Source: Bacillota bacterium
GTDB taxonomy: Bacteria > Bacillota > Bacilli > Bacillales > Cytobacillaceae
Direction of reading: 5' to 3'
NCBI GenBank assembly: GCA_030705745.1
Contig: JAUZPT010000007.1
Span: 1 to 23,959 of the forward strand
Length of the DNA: 23,959 nucleotides
Part shown: piece by piece, positions 15,695 to 23,695 of the stretch
Layout: the number at the start of each line of letters is the position of its first letter
How positions within the stretch are numbered: position 1 is the stretch's first letter
The notes under the pieces: model-generated
Told to the model about the DNA's origin: nothing
Database searches by the model: none
What the model saw: only the letters and a program-made list of their open reading frames with translations
Program-made: the position numbers and the translations under genes

Positions 15695-16000
15695 TCATTT
15701 CGCTTCCGCCTGTTGCCTTTTTTCTTGGTGGAGGCGAATTTTATAAATAACAAGAATTAGCGCCGCCACCATAAGGCCTTCCGCAATTGGCAATGCATAG
15801 GATAAAATAAGCAGAATAAAACAGCCAAATAGGAGGCAAATATAAATGACTAAATTTTTCAAAGGAGGCAACTTTTTGGCAAACCCCAATTTATAAACAA
15901 GCACTGACAACAATACAATCAAAATATACTGTAACCATACCGCGGTATGAACGTCAGTAAGCTCCATGAAAAATTTTAAACTCGGAGAAAAAGTTACCAT
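15695..16000 (-). CDS. ylaH: YlaH-like membrane protein
   Basis: This 101-residue protein has three membrane segments (about 22-40, 49-67 and 70-86) and a basic, Gln-rich cytoplasmic tail (His-Gln-Glu-Lys-Arg-Gln-Gln). Size, topology and position directly after typA identify it as YlaH. The function is unknown. The ATG follows GAGGAGGG. It begins 20 bases after the typA stop, so the two are in one transcript. Confidence 0.87.
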   Translation of the reverse strand: MVTFSPSLKFFMELTDVHTAVWLQYILIVLLSVLVYKLGFAKKLPPLKNLVIYICLLFGCFILLILSYALPIAEGLMVAALILVIYKIRLHQEKRQQAEAK

Positions 16001-16020
16001 ATAATTCCCTCCTCTTGGGA

Positions 16021-17859
16021 TTAGTTTGTTTCTGCGAATTTTTTCTTCTTGGCCATTCTTTCACGTTCATTTTTATCAAGGATTTTTTTACGCAATCTAA
16101 TTGATTCAGGTGTTACTTCACAGAACTCATCATCATTCAAATATTCCAAAGACTCTTCCAATGTCATAATGCGAGGCTTTTTGATGACAGAGGTTTGGTC
16201 TTTGTTTGCCGAACGGATATTGGTTGCTTGCTTCACTTTCGTGATATTTACAGTAATGTCGCTCTCACGTGTATGTTGTCCAACAATCATACCTTCGTAA
16301 ATTTCAGTTCCCGGATCAACAAAAATTGTTCCTCTGTCTTCGACTTGCATAATACCATAGGTTGAAGCCTTTCCAGATTCCATGGAAACGAGAACGCCTT
16401 CGCGTCTGCCGCCAACTTGTCCTTGTGCCATCGGCTGGTAGCTGTCAAATGTATGATTGATGATTCCGTAACCGCGAGTAAGGGTTAAGAATTCAGTTGT
16501 GTAACCAATTAATCCACGAGCAGGTACATTGAAGATTAAACGAACTTGCCCAGATCCATTGTTCACCATATCAATCATTTCACCTTTACGAGCACCGATT
16601 GATTCCATTACAGAACCTGTATGCTCCTCAGGAACATCGATTTGAACTCTTTCAATCGGTTCGCATCTAACCCCATCAACATCCTTAACGATAACTTCTG
16701 GTTTTGAAACCTGCAACTCGTACCCTTCACGGCGCATATTTTCGATTAAAATCGATAAATGCAACTCTCCGCGGCCTGATACGATCCACGCATCCGGAGA
16801 ATCTGTATTATCAACGCGCAAGCTAACATCTGTTTGTAATTGAGCGCGAAGTCTTTCTTCGATTTTTCTTGAAGTCAAATACTTGCCTTCCCTGCCGGCA
16901 AATGGGCTGTTATTCACAAGGAATGTCATTTGCAATGTCGGCTCATCGATTCGCAGGATTGGCAAAGCATCCTGATGCTCAACAGGGCAAACTGTTTCAC
17001 CCACATTGATATCTTCCATTCCTGAAACAGCAATCAAATCACCAGCTACTGCTTCTTCGATTTCTTGGCGCTTAAGACCAAAGAAACCAAAAATCTTCGT
17101 TACACGGAATTGCTTGACTGAACCGTCGAGCTTCATAAGAGCAACTTGTTGCCCAACTTTCATCGTGCCGCGGAATACGCGTCCGATCCCGATTCTTCCT
17201 ACATAGTCATTATAATCAAGTAGGGCAACCTGGAATTGAAGTGGTTCTTCACGGTTGTCCACAGGAGCAGGAATATGTTCAACGATTGCTTCATACAAAG
17301 ATTGCATGTTTTCATCCTGTTGTGCAGCATCCACACTTGCTGTTCCGTTAATAGCAGAAGCGTAAATTACAGGGAATTCAAGCTGTTCTTCAGTAGCATC
17401 AAGTTCGATAAATAAATCGATTACTTCATCAATTACTTCTGCAGGGCGAGCAAAGTCACGGTCGATTTTATTCACGACAACAATTGGAGTTAAATTTTGC
17501 TCCAAAGCTTTTTTTAGAACAAAACGAGTTTGTGGCATGCAGCCTTCGTAAGCGTCAACGACGAGCAATACACCGTCGACCATTTTCATGATTCGTTCTA
17601 CTTCGCCACCAAAATCAGCGTGTCCAGGTGTATCCAAAATGTTAATACGTTTATCTTTATATTGAATCGCCGTATTTTTCGCTAAAATGGTAATTCCGCG
17701 TTCTCTTTCCAAATCATTTGAGTCCATCGCACGTTCTTCAACGTGCTCATTTGTGCGGAAAGTTCCCGACTGTTTTAAAAGCTGGTCTACCAACGTTGTT
17801 TTACCATGGTCAACGTGGGCAATAATGGCGATATTACGTATATCTTCTCTGATTTTCAA
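16021..17859 (-). CDS. typA: Ribosome-associated GTPase TypA/BipA
   Basis: This 612-residue translational GTPase is full length. G motifs are visible: Ala-His-Val-Asp-His-Gly-Lys-Thr (14-21), Asp-Thr-Pro-Gly-His-Ala-Asp-Phe and Asn-Lys-Ile-Asp-Arg. Domain II, EF-G-like domains III and V and the TypA-specific C-terminal domain follow, the last containing Gly-Gln-Val-Gly-Gly-Arg-Arg-Glu-Gly. TypA binds the ribosome, and helps 50S assembly and growth under stress or cold. The start is TTG 17859 with AGGTAGGAG upstream, matching the family N-terminus. A sigma-A promoter with an extended -10 lies at 17931-17959. The downstream genes ylaH and orf96 share the transcript. Confidence 0.96.
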   Translation of the reverse strand: MKIREDIRNIAIIAHVDHGKTTLVDQLLKQSGTFRTNEHVEERAMDSNDLERERGITILAKNTAIQYKDKRINILDTPGHADFGGEVERIMKMVDGVLLVVDAYEGCMPQTRFVLKKALEQNLTPIVVVNKIDRDFARPAEVIDEVIDLFIELDATEEQLEFPVIYASAINGTASVDAAQQDENMQSLYEAIVEHIPAPVDNREEPLQFQVALLDYNDYVGRIGIGRVFRGTMKVGQQVALMKLDGSVKQFRVTKIFGFFGLKRQEIEEAVAGDLIAVSGMEDINVGETVCPVEHQDALPILRIDEPTLQMTFLVNNSPFAGREGKYLTSRKIEERLRAQLQTDVSLRVDNTDSPDAWIVSGRGELHLSILIENMRREGYELQVSKPEVIVKDVDGVRCEPIERVQIDVPEEHTGSVMESIGARKGEMIDMVNNGSGQVRLIFNVPARGLIGYTTEFLTLTRGYGIINHTFDSYQPMAQGQVGGRREGVLVSMESGKASTYGIMQVEDRGTIFVDPGTEIYEGMIVGQHTRESDITVNITKVKQATNIRSANKDQTSVIKKPRIMTLEESLEYLNDDEFCEVTPESIRLRKKILDKNERERMAKKKKFAETN

Positions 17860-17930
17860 AAAATTTCACTCCTACCTGTATTCTAAAAGAGTACATTCCT
17901 ATTTTTAATTTCCCCATCCATAACTAAAAC

Positions 17931-17959
17931 ATTATACCATAATTAAAGTAGAAACCTAA
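17931..17959 (-). promoter_or_regulatory. Promoter of typA (extended -10)
   Basis: Minus-strand TTAGGT (17954-17959), a 17-base spacer and TGGTATAAT, a perfect -10 box with extended TG. The predicted start near 17924 gives a leader of about 65 bases. Confidence 0.62.
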
Positions 17960-18072
17960 AGGCATTTTATGTACAATGAAGAATATAAACAGAAAAGGCG
18001 TTGAAATGCTTGTTTATATGCAGTAAAAAAAAATATAAATAGATATAATTACCAAATAAGGGGATTATTAAT

Positions 18073-18258
18073 ATGAAGAAAATTAAATGGATTTTTCTTT
18101 TTTACGCCATTTTGGCAGCAGCATGTATCATGGGAATGGGCGTGGCAATCGCAGAGAAAAGCATGATCGGCTTTGCAGGCTGTGTCGTATTGCTCATTTT
18201 CATCATGGGTTCCGGTTTTAAAACGAAAAAAAGAATGCGTGAAAACGGTCAGTTATAA
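18073..18258 (+). CDS. ylaF: DUF5325 small membrane protein (YlaF)
   Basis: This 61-residue protein has two membrane helices (about 6-28 and 32-48) joined by a short Ala-Glu-Lys-Ser-Met-Ile-Gly loop and a basic tail (Lys-Thr-Lys-Lys-Arg-Met-Arg). This is the layout of B. subtilis YlaF, which likewise neighbours typA. The function is unknown. The ATG has AAGGGGATT upstream. A possible promoter is TTGAAA at 18001 with a 17-base spacer to TAAAAA. No terminator is seen before the GC-rich repeat that follows. Confidence 0.8.
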   Translation: MKKIKWIFLFYAILAAACIMGMGVAIAEKSMIGFAGCVVLLIFIMGSGFKTKKRMRENGQL

Positions 18259-18261
18259 ACA

Positions 18262-18380
18262 AAAGGCGCAAGCGCCCTGTTTAGCCCCGACAAGCGCTGG
18301 AGGGCCTGGCGGTGAAGTCGGTCTTTGACTTCATCGTCAGGACCGAAGCGACCTCGAGGGGCTGGGCGCTGAAGCTGGAT
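18262..18380. repeat. GC-rich cruciform-forming dispersed repeat element
   Basis: About 115 bases at roughly 60% GC, in contrast to the AT-rich surroundings, built of nested inverted repeats. GGCGC-AA-GCGCC lies at 18265-18276. An outer stem pairs AGCGCCC (18271-18277) and AGCCCC (18283-18288) with GGGGCT (18358-18363) and GGGCGCT (18364-18370). A central 15-bp hairpin (18305-18319 with 18327-18341, two G-T pairs) has a 7-base loop, and a small palindrome CCTCGAGG is at 18353. It resembles short intergenic repeats that I recall from many Bacillaceae genomes; copy number cannot be checked in one window. Minus-strand ORFs through it are by-products. Confidence 0.7.
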
Positions 18381-18435
18381 TACACTAAATTCTTCCGAGT
18401 TATCCATACCTAGAAAATATATTATTTTCTTGACG

Positions 18436-18476
18436 AAAAAAAGGAGGACAGGATGTTTTATCCCGTCCTCTTCTTT
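18436..18476 (-). terminator. Rho-independent terminator after suhB
   Basis: On the minus strand GAGGAC-GGGAT and ATCC-TGTCCTC pair with one internal mismatch, followed by CTTTTTTT. It lies about 25 bases past the suhB stop. Confidence 0.8.
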
Positions 18477-18497
18477 TATTAGATTCACTTTCTCCCA

Positions 18498-19295
18498 TTA
18501 CCATTTTCCGTCTTTTAAATAATCATGTAAAATGGTTGAATGAAGTCCAGGCCCTGATGCCAACAAAGAATCCTGGTTAACGAAATCAAGCTTTTCTCCT
18601 CTCAAATTCGTAATGATTCCTCCCAATTCCTCCACAATTACGGCACCTGCAGCAACATCCCACGGAGCAAGCCTTAAGGAAATATACGCATCAATTCTCC
18701 CTGTCGCAACAAATACCAATTCTAATGCAGCAGAGCCGTATGACCGTGTTCCCCGTGCATCCCTGGCAAGAGGGATAAGCAGATTATGATCAATTCGATG
18801 ATTTTCCATGACCCAAGTGGCATTTAATGCGATGATTGCTTCATTCACACTTTTCTCTTTAAGATTCACTAACTTCTTTTCATTTAAAAATGCGCCCTGC
18901 CCACGCTTTGCATGATAAAGTTCATCATGAACGACATCATAAATCAGACCGATCATCCCAATTCCCTGTTCATAAACACCAAGCGATATGGCAAAATTTC
19001 TTTGCTGATGAACAAAATTCATTGTTCCATCAATCGGGTCAATGATCCATACAATTCCCTCGTGGCTTGTTAATTTGTCGCCGAATCCTTCTTCTCCAAG
19101 AATTTGATGTCCAGGAAAGGTGTTTCTAATTTTCTCAATAAAAAACTGTTCCGTTTCTTGATCGATATTTGTTACAAGGTCATTTGGATCAGATTTCGTT
19201 TGGATATTCAATGTTTTGTCAAAGGAGGAGCGAATCATTGTTCCTGCTTCCTTTATCCATTTTTTCGCGTATTCATCAATGCTTTCCCAGTTCAT
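18498..19295 (-). CDS. suhB: Inositol monophosphatase family protein (YktC/SuhB)
   Basis: This 265-residue Mg2+-dependent phosphatase of the IMPase/FIG superfamily carries all metal-site motifs: Gly-Glu-Glu-Gly at 67-70, Asp86-Pro-Ile-Asp89-Gly-Thr91, and Ala-Pro-Trp-Asp-Val-Ala-Ala-Gly in the C-terminal half. Family members hydrolyse inositol-1-phosphate, and some act on fructose-1,6-bisphosphate or NADP. In B. subtilis the homologue is yktC. The ATG follows GGAGGGT. A TATAAT box at 19419-19424 (minus) may be its promoter, giving a leader of about 115 bases. It is a single gene. Confidence 0.9.
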   Translation of the reverse strand: MNWESIDEYAKKWIKEAGTMIRSSFDKTLNIQTKSDPNDLVTNIDQETEQFFIEKIRNTFPGHQILGEEGFGDKLTSHEGIVWIIDPIDGTMNFVHQQRNFAISLGVYEQGIGMIGLIYDVVHDELYHAKRGQGAFLNEKKLVNLKEKSVNEAIIALNATWVMENHRIDHNLLIPLARDARGTRSYGSAALELVFVATGRIDAYISLRLAPWDVAAGAVIVEELGGIITNLRGEKLDFVNQDSLLASGPGLHSTILHDYLKDGKW

Positions 19296-19445
19296 CTTTT
19301 ACCCTCCAAAAATCCTTTTTTCAATGTCATATGTATTACGTTCATCAATTTAGTATCTCTTTTCAGCTTAATAAAAATATGAAGTCTCTTCAACTTTTAG
19401 GCTTCCCATTTTTATTCAATTATACCTTTTTCTACTTTTTAAAAA

Positions 19446-19490
19446 ACAATAAACGAACTCCCTGAATCATCTTGGAGTTCGTTTTATTTT
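19446..19490. terminator. Terminator between ykzI-like gene and suhB
   Basis: An 11-bp perfect stem (19451-19461 with 19474-19484, AAACGAACTCC) with a 12-base loop. On the minus strand it is followed by ATTGTTTTTT, and the plus side also has TTTTATTTTT. It ends the minus-strand small gene at 19551-19745. Confidence 0.78.
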
Positions 19491-19550
19491 TGCCACTTTG
19501 TGCTTGCATTGAATTTCATTTCTTTCGTTAATCCCCTTCGCATTTTTGCA

Positions 19551-19745
19551 TTAAAGAGCTTTCAGGCGAAGAAGTTCCTGCCTGATTTTTTCAAGGCGCA
19601 GCTTGCAATTGCTTTTTTTATCCTCATTCTTCTCTTTCATCGCTTCGAATAAGGTAGCCAGTTCATAATCCATTTCCAATCTCAGCATTGCTGTTCTTTC
19701 TTTTTCCACGGACTTCTTTCTTGTTGAGCTAATTAATTGTTTCAT
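19551..19745 (-). CDS. Small coiled-coil protein (YkzI-like by position)
   Basis: This 64-residue, highly charged protein is probably one long helix or helical hairpin: residues 12-62 are rich in Glu, Lys and Leu in heptad-like spacing (Glu-Lys-Ile-Arg-Gln-Glu-Leu-Leu-Arg-Leu-Lys). The frame is open upstream to 19949, but ATG 19745 has the ribosome binding site GGAAGGAGAG. It has no membrane segment or known motif. In B. subtilis the small gene between yktA and yktC is ykzI, so this is probably its equivalent; that rests on synteny and size. A possible promoter is at 19798-19826. Confidence 0.7.
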   Translation of the reverse strand: MKQLISSTRKKSVEKERTAMLRLEMDYELATLFEAMKEKNEDKKSNCKLRLEKIRQELLRLKAL

Positions 19746-19797
19746 AAATATACTCTCCTTCCAAATTAAAAACTGATTTTTCTGATTATTTATAAAT

Positions 19798-19826
19798 AGT
19801 GTATGAGCAACCTTCACTTGTTGCAA
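19798..19826 (-). promoter_or_regulatory. Possible promoter of the ykzI-like gene
   Basis: Minus-strand TTGCAA (19821-19826), a 17-base spacer and TACACT (19798-19803), each matching the sigma-A consensus at four of six bases. Confidence 0.35.
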
Positions 19827-19888
19827 CCACATTGAGGTTTTTTTATAAAATCTTCCTAGCCTAATTTGTATAAGTATGCCCGCCAATA

Positions 19889-19897
19889 TGCTACAAT
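19889..19897 (+). promoter_or_regulatory. Possible extended -10 promoter of yktB
   Basis: TGCTACAAT (19889-19897), an extended -10 element. A TTGTAT lies 20 bases upstream of the hexamer, which is too far to be a good -35. The start would fall near 19904, just before the ribosome binding site. Confidence 0.4.
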
Positions 19898-19925
19898 TAT
19901 CGACAAAGTTGCAAGGAGGTTGAAT

Positions 19926-20546
19926 ATGGAATTTACTGGTTTTAATCAAGATGATTTCGAAGTTTTTTCGATAAATGGTTTAGACGAACGGATGGATGCG
20001 TTGAAGGAAAGAATTCGTCCTAAATTATCCAGTTTGGGTGAATATTTTGCCCCAACCTTATCCTTATTAACAAATGATGAAATGTTCGTTCATGTTGCAA
20101 AACACGCACGCCGTACCATTAATCCGCCTAACGATACTTGGGTTGCCTTTGCGGCGAATCCACGAGGTTATAAAATGCTGCCCCATTTCCAAATTGGCCT
20201 TTGGAAAACGCATTTGTTTATTTGGTTTGCAGTCATATATGAATGTCCACAAAAACAGCATGTTGGCAATACACTTGAAAAACACGTCGACAACCTTTAT
20301 GAAGAAATCCCAAGTAATTTCTCTTGGTCTGGAGATCACACAAAGCCAGACGCGATTCAACATGGACAACTTTCCAAGAAAGAACTGTTGGCTCTTTTCC
20401 AAAGATTGCAAACGGTTAAAAAATCAGAAATTCTTTGCGGATTACACCTTGATCGTGATGAAGTGATTAGGATGGGCCCATCAAAACTTCTTCTTGAAAT
20501 TGAGAATGTGTTTAGAAAAATAGTACCCGTATATAAATTGTCATAA
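19926..20546 (+). CDS. yktB: UPF0637 family protein YktB
   Basis: This 206-residue soluble protein is identified as UPF0637/YktB by Phe-Thr-Gly-Phe at the start, His-Ala-Arg-Arg-Thr-Ile-Asn-Pro-Pro-Asn-Asp-Thr-Trp-Val-Ala-Phe, Pro-Arg-Gly-Tyr-Lys-Met-Leu-Pro-His-Phe-Gln-Ile-Gly, and its full length. The frame runs 20 codons further upstream, but ATG 19926 follows a consensus AAGGAGG. No biochemical function is established for the family. It is flanked by the divergent ykzI-like gene and convergent yktA, as a single-gene transcript. Confidence 0.92.
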   Translation: MEFTGFNQDDFEVFSINGLDERMDALKERIRPKLSSLGEYFAPTLSLLTNDEMFVHVAKHARRTINPPNDTWVAFAANPRGYKMLPHFQIGLWKTHLFIWFAVIYECPQKQHVGNTLEKHVDNLYEEIPSNFSWSGDHTKPDAIQHGQLSKKELLALFQRLQTVKKSEILCGLHLDRDEVIRMGPSKLLLEIENVFRKIVPVYKLS

Positions 20547-20579
20547 ACCTTTTAACTGCTAAGCTTAGTATATAATTAA

Positions 20580-20605
20580 CAAAAGCTCCCTTTTGGGAGC
20601 CTTTG
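20580..20605. terminator. Bidirectional terminator between yktB and yktA
   Basis: An 11-bp stem (CAAAAGCTCCC with GGGAGCCTTTG, one G-T) with a TTTT loop, directly before the yktA stop on the opposite strand. T tracts are short on both sides. Confidence 0.72.
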
Positions 20606-20878
20606 TCATTTCATGATAATTTTATCCATGGGTGATGCTTCTTTTGCTTTTTTGATTGCACGGTAAGCAGAATAGCTGCTTAATTCTTCAAATTCTCCGC
20701 AAATCTTTTTTTCCTGGGCTTTTCCTGGCACTATTTCTTTAAAACGCCGATAGGTTTCCATTAATTCATCTCGACCGATTCCTGATTCATACGCACGTTC
20801 AATCGCCTCGAAAAACTTGATTACGTCCACGATTTCTTCTGTGGACCAATGATAATCAATCGGATATTGATATTCCAT
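20606..20878 (-). CDS. yktA: UPF0223 family protein YktA
   Basis: This 90-residue, mostly helical soluble protein matches UPF0223: [13 protein letters not shown] at the N-terminus, Tyr-Arg-Arg-Phe-Lys-Glu-Ile-Val-Pro in the middle, and Gly-Glu-Phe-Glu near residue 61. Size equals B. subtilis YktA. The function is unknown. The ATG is preceded by an AGGTG ribosome binding site (minus strand). It stands between yktB and the nitronate monooxygenase gene and ends at a shared terminator. Confidence 0.93.
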   Translation of the reverse strand: MEYQYPIDYHWSTEEIVDVIKFFEAIERAYESGIGRDELMETYRRFKEIVPGKAQEKKICGEFEELSSYSAYRAIKKAKEASPMDKIIMK

Positions 20879-20946
20879 TCATGTTCACCTGCTTTCACTT
20901 GCTGCATTTCATTTTACTTATAAGCGTTTTTTTTTTCAACCGAAGC

Positions 20947-21906
20947 TTACCCTCTCCATTTGGATTGTATTCTTTCGACATCCACCATAATTCTTTCAAT
21001 TAACTTTTGAACGGACGGAACATCATGGATCAACCCTAACACTTGACCGGCCCACCCAAACCCTTCTTCCTGCACCCCATCATAAATGAAGCGCTTGTTG
21101 GCTTCTCCGCCAATGAAGGATTTCAATTGCTCATACCCTCCGTTTCGGCTTTCTATTTCAAGTATTTTATCGGTCCATGAATTTGAAAGTGCCCTTGCCG
21201 GAGCTCCCAAAGATCTTTTGATAATGACCGTATCGTTTTCGTTTCCTTCAAGCAACATGTTTTTGTAGGCTGCACTCGCATGCAAGCATTCTTTCGTCGC
21301 AATGAATCTTGTTCCCATTTCGATGCCTTCTGCCCCCAAACTCAAAGCAGCCATAAATCCCCGGCCATCTCCAATTCCTCCTGAAGCAATGACAGGAATT
21401 GAAACAGAATCAACCACACTGGGGATAAGAACCATCGTGCCAATATCATCACGGCCAAGATGTCCTCCCCCTTCTTGCCCGACTACCATAACAGCATCCG
21501 CGCCTAACTGTTCTGCCTTTATTGCCTGTCTTCTTGAAGCTACAAGTATCAGCTTTTTACAATTTGTGCTTTCTAACTTTTTTAAAATTGGTTCAGGATT
21601 TCCACCTGTCATAGAAATAACGGGTACATTTTCTTCAATTGCAACCTTTAAATGTTCTTCATACGCTCTCCCATGCTGGCCGATAGCAAAATTCACACCA
21701 AATGGGTTATCAGTCAGCTTCCTTACCTTGTATATTTCCTCCCTAAGCATTTCTGGATTTTCAAGGGACATGGCAGTGATTTGACCAAGGCCGCCTGAAT
21801 TCGAGACAGCCGCAGCTAAATCTGAATACGCTAAATACGCTAATCCTCCCTGTATGATTGGGATCTTTATGTTTAATAATTCAGTTACGCGAGTTTCAAA
21901 CTTCAT
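20947..21906 (-). CDS. Nitronate monooxygenase-like FMN protein (NMO/FabK-like)
   Basis: This 319-residue TIM-barrel flavoprotein of the NPD/2-nitropropane dioxygenase family shows Ile-Pro-Ile-Ile-Gln-Gly-Gly near residues 15-21, Gly-Gly-Leu-Gly-Gln-Ile (38-43), Gly-Gln-Glu-Gly-Gly-Gly-His149 with the family His, and Ala-Ser-Gly-Gly-Ile-Gly-Asp-Gly-Arg-Gly (174-183) for phosphate binding of FMN. Such enzymes oxidise alkyl nitronates, and relatives include the enoyl-ACP reductase FabK, so the substrate is uncertain. The ATG follows GGGGG. It is divergent from speA; in B. subtilis yktA adjoins speA directly, so this gene is extra at this position. Confidence 0.85.
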   Translation of the reverse strand: MKFETRVTELLNIKIPIIQGGLAYLAYSDLAAAVSNSGGLGQITAMSLENPEMLREEIYKVRKLTDNPFGVNFAIGQHGRAYEEHLKVAIEENVPVISMTGGNPEPILKKLESTNCKKLILVASRRQAIKAEQLGADAVMVVGQEGGGHLGRDDIGTMVLIPSVVDSVSIPVIASGGIGDGRGFMAALSLGAEGIEMGTRFIATKECLHASAAYKNMLLEGNENDTVIIKRSLGAPARALSNSWTDKILEIESRNGGYEQLKSFIGGEANKRFIYDGVQEEGFGWAGQVLGLIHDVPSVQKLIERIMVDVERIQSKWRG

Positions 21907-22041
21907 TTAGATTCCCCCAAAACGAATGTATATTGTTAATTTCTTCTTAGTAGGGTAATTTCCCTTTTTCCATCAAAAACTAACGTATTGAGAATGTGTA
22001 GTTTTGGCAAGCAATTATTTCTATGCAAAGAGAGGTAATAG

Positions 22042-22050
22042 TGCTATAAT
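22042..22050 (+). promoter_or_regulatory. Possible extended -10 promoter of speA
   Basis: TGCTATAAT (22042-22050) combines a perfect -10 hexamer with the extended TG. The -35 region (TATGCA) is poor. Transcription would start near 22057, leaving a leader of about 59 bases. Confidence 0.5.
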
Positions 22051-22115
22051 TCATTTGTTTTATGACTTTTTCATTTGTAAAAATGCATTTTGAAATAAAG
22101 AGGTGTGAGTATAAA

Positions 22116-23588
22116 TTGTCCCAAAATGAAACCCCGCTTTTCAGCGGATTACTAGCACACGCACAAAAAAATCCCATTCAATTTCATATTCCTGGCCATA
22201 AAAAAGGCGCTGGAATGGATCCTGAATTCAGGAATTTCATCGGAGATAACGCTCTTTCAATAGACTTGATTAATATCGGTCCTCTCGATGATCTTCATCA
22301 GCCGAAAGGCATCATTAAACAAGCACAGGACTTAGCTGCAGAGGCGTTCGGTGCTGATCATACATTTTTCTCTGTCCAGGGAACAAGTGGAGCGATCATG
22401 ACAATGGTCATGGCTGTTTGCGGCCCTGGCGACAAAATCATCGTACCACGGAATGTCCATAAATCGGTCATGTCAGCTATCGTATTCTCAGGAGCGACTC
22501 CCGTTTTTATTCATCCGGATATTGATGTGAATCTCGGAATTTCCCATGGAATTTCTACAGATTCTGTTGAAAAGGCTCTTGAACAGCATCCCGATGCAAA
22601 AGGTATTCTTGTTATCAATCCAACTTACTTTGGCGTTTCTGCCGATCTAAAGAGAATTGTTGAGATTGCCCATTCCTATCAAGTCCCTGTTCTAGTAGAC
22701 GAAGCGCACGGAGTTCATATTCATTTCCATGAAGAACTTCCAATGTCAGCGATGCAGGCAGGCGCAGATATGGCTGCAACAAGCGTTCACAAGCTTGGGG
22801 GCTCTATGACCCAAAGCTCCATCCTGAACGTAAAGGAAGGGCTTGTATCCGCTAAACGCGTTCAATCCATCCTAAGTATGTTAACAACGACTTCTACTTC
22901 CTATCTTCTTCTTGCTTCTCTTGATGTCGCGAGAAGAAGATTAGTGACGGAAGGCAATCAGTTAATCGGAAAAACCATTGATTTGGCTCAGTCAATCCGT
23001 AGTCGAGTCAATAAAATCGACCATATTTACTGTGTTGGTGAAGAGATACTCGGTTCAAAGGCAGCATTTGATTACGATCCAACAAAGCTGATTATTTCCG
23101 TAAAAGATTTGGGAATGACAGGCTACGAGGTCGAAAAGTGGTTGAGAGAAAAATATAATATTGAAGTTGAAATGTCTGATTTGTACAATATTCTTTGTGT
23201 GATCACTTTGGGAGATACCGAAGTAGAAGGCAATATTTTAGTCAAAGCCTTGGAAGATCTTGCAGATGAGTGCGAACATCGAGCTGAAAAGGTTGAACCG
23301 TTAAAAGTTCTTTTGCCTGATATTCCTGTCCTTGCATTAACTCCAAGAGATGCTTTCTACGCGGAAACGGAAATCATTCCATTCGAAGAGTCTGAAGGAA
23401 GAATTATTGCCGAGTTTGTTATGGTTTATCCACCCGGAATTCCAATTTTCATCCCAGGTGAAATTATTACGAAGGAAAATCTTCATTATCTTCATGAAAA
23501 TCTTGAAGCAGGCCTTCCTGTACAAGGGCCTGAAGATGATGAACTCAAATTGATCCACGTTATTAAGGAATATAAAGCAATTAAATAA
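22116..23588 (+). CDS. speA: Arginine decarboxylase (PLP-dependent)
   Basis: This 490-residue fold-type I PLP enzyme of the Orn/Lys/Arg decarboxylase major domain converts arginine to agmatine, the first step of the agmatine route to putrescine and spermidine. I take TTG 22116 as the start: AGAGGTG lies upstream and the protein then begins Met-Ser-Gln-Asn-Glu-Thr-Pro-Leu as in B. subtilis SpeA. The longer frame from 22062 adds 18 unrelated residues. The PLP lysine is Lys226 in Ser-Val-His-Lys-Leu-Gly-Gly; Asp195-Glu-Ala-His198 contacts the cofactor; Gln-Gly-Thr-Ser-Gly-Ala (88-93) holds the phosphate. The C-terminal domain is complete (Pro-Pro-Gly-Ile-Pro-Ile-Phe-Ile-Pro-Gly-Glu). It is convergent with the SR1 RNA. 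Confidence 0.96.
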   Translation: MSQNETPLFSGLLAHAQKNPIQFHIPGHKKGAGMDPEFRNFIGDNALSIDLINIGPLDDLHQPKGIIKQAQDLAAEAFGADHTFFSVQGTSGAIMTMVMAVCGPGDKIIVPRNVHKSVMSAIVFSGATPVFIHPDIDVNLGISHGISTDSVEKALEQHPDAKGILVINPTYFGVSADLKRIVEIAHSYQVPVLVDEAHGVHIHFHEELPMSAMQAGADMAATSVHKLGGSMTQSSILNVKEGLVSAKRVQSILSMLTTTSTSYLLLASLDVARRRLVTEGNQLIGKTIDLAQSIRSRVNKIDHIYCVGEEILGSKAAFDYDPTKLIISVKDLGMTGYEVEKWLREKYNIEVEMSDLYNILCVITLGDTEVEGNILVKALEDLADECEHRAEKVEPLKVLLPDIPVLALTPRDAFYAETEIIPFEESEGRIIAEFVMVYPPGIPIFIPGEIITKENLHYLHENLEAGLPVQGPEDDELKLIHVIKEYKAIK

Positions 23589-23632
23589 CAAGGCTTTCAG
23601 ATTTGAACATTTTTCATTCTTCTGGAATTAAT

Positions 23633-23670
23633 AAAAAACAGGATTCCCTATTGCGGAATCCTGTTTTTAT
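23633..23670. terminator. Bidirectional terminator shared by speA and SR1
   Basis: A perfect 14-bp stem (23634... to 23647 with 23655-23668; AAAAACAGGATTCC) and a 7-base loop, with A and T runs on both sides. It ends speA on the plus strand and SR1 on the minus strand, so the two RNAs can be complementary through this hairpin. Confidence 0.9.
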
Positions 23671-23695
23671 CTATTTATCCAAAACCGAATTAAAA

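Noticed and set aside
18249..18488. 79-codon minus-strand ORF across the GC-rich repeat
   Set aside because: It reads through the palindromic repeat and the suhB terminator, has no ribosome binding site, and its composition follows the repeat; such ORFs are by-products of the element.
18259..18500. CRISPR, IS element or phage remnant
   Set aside because: No direct-repeat array, transposase frame or att-like duplication is present here or elsewhere in the window; the only repeat element is the single palindromic one.
21302..21784. 160-codon plus-strand ORF inside the nitronate monooxygenase gene
   Set aside because: Pro/Ser/Ile-rich antisense frame of a well-conserved gene without start signals.
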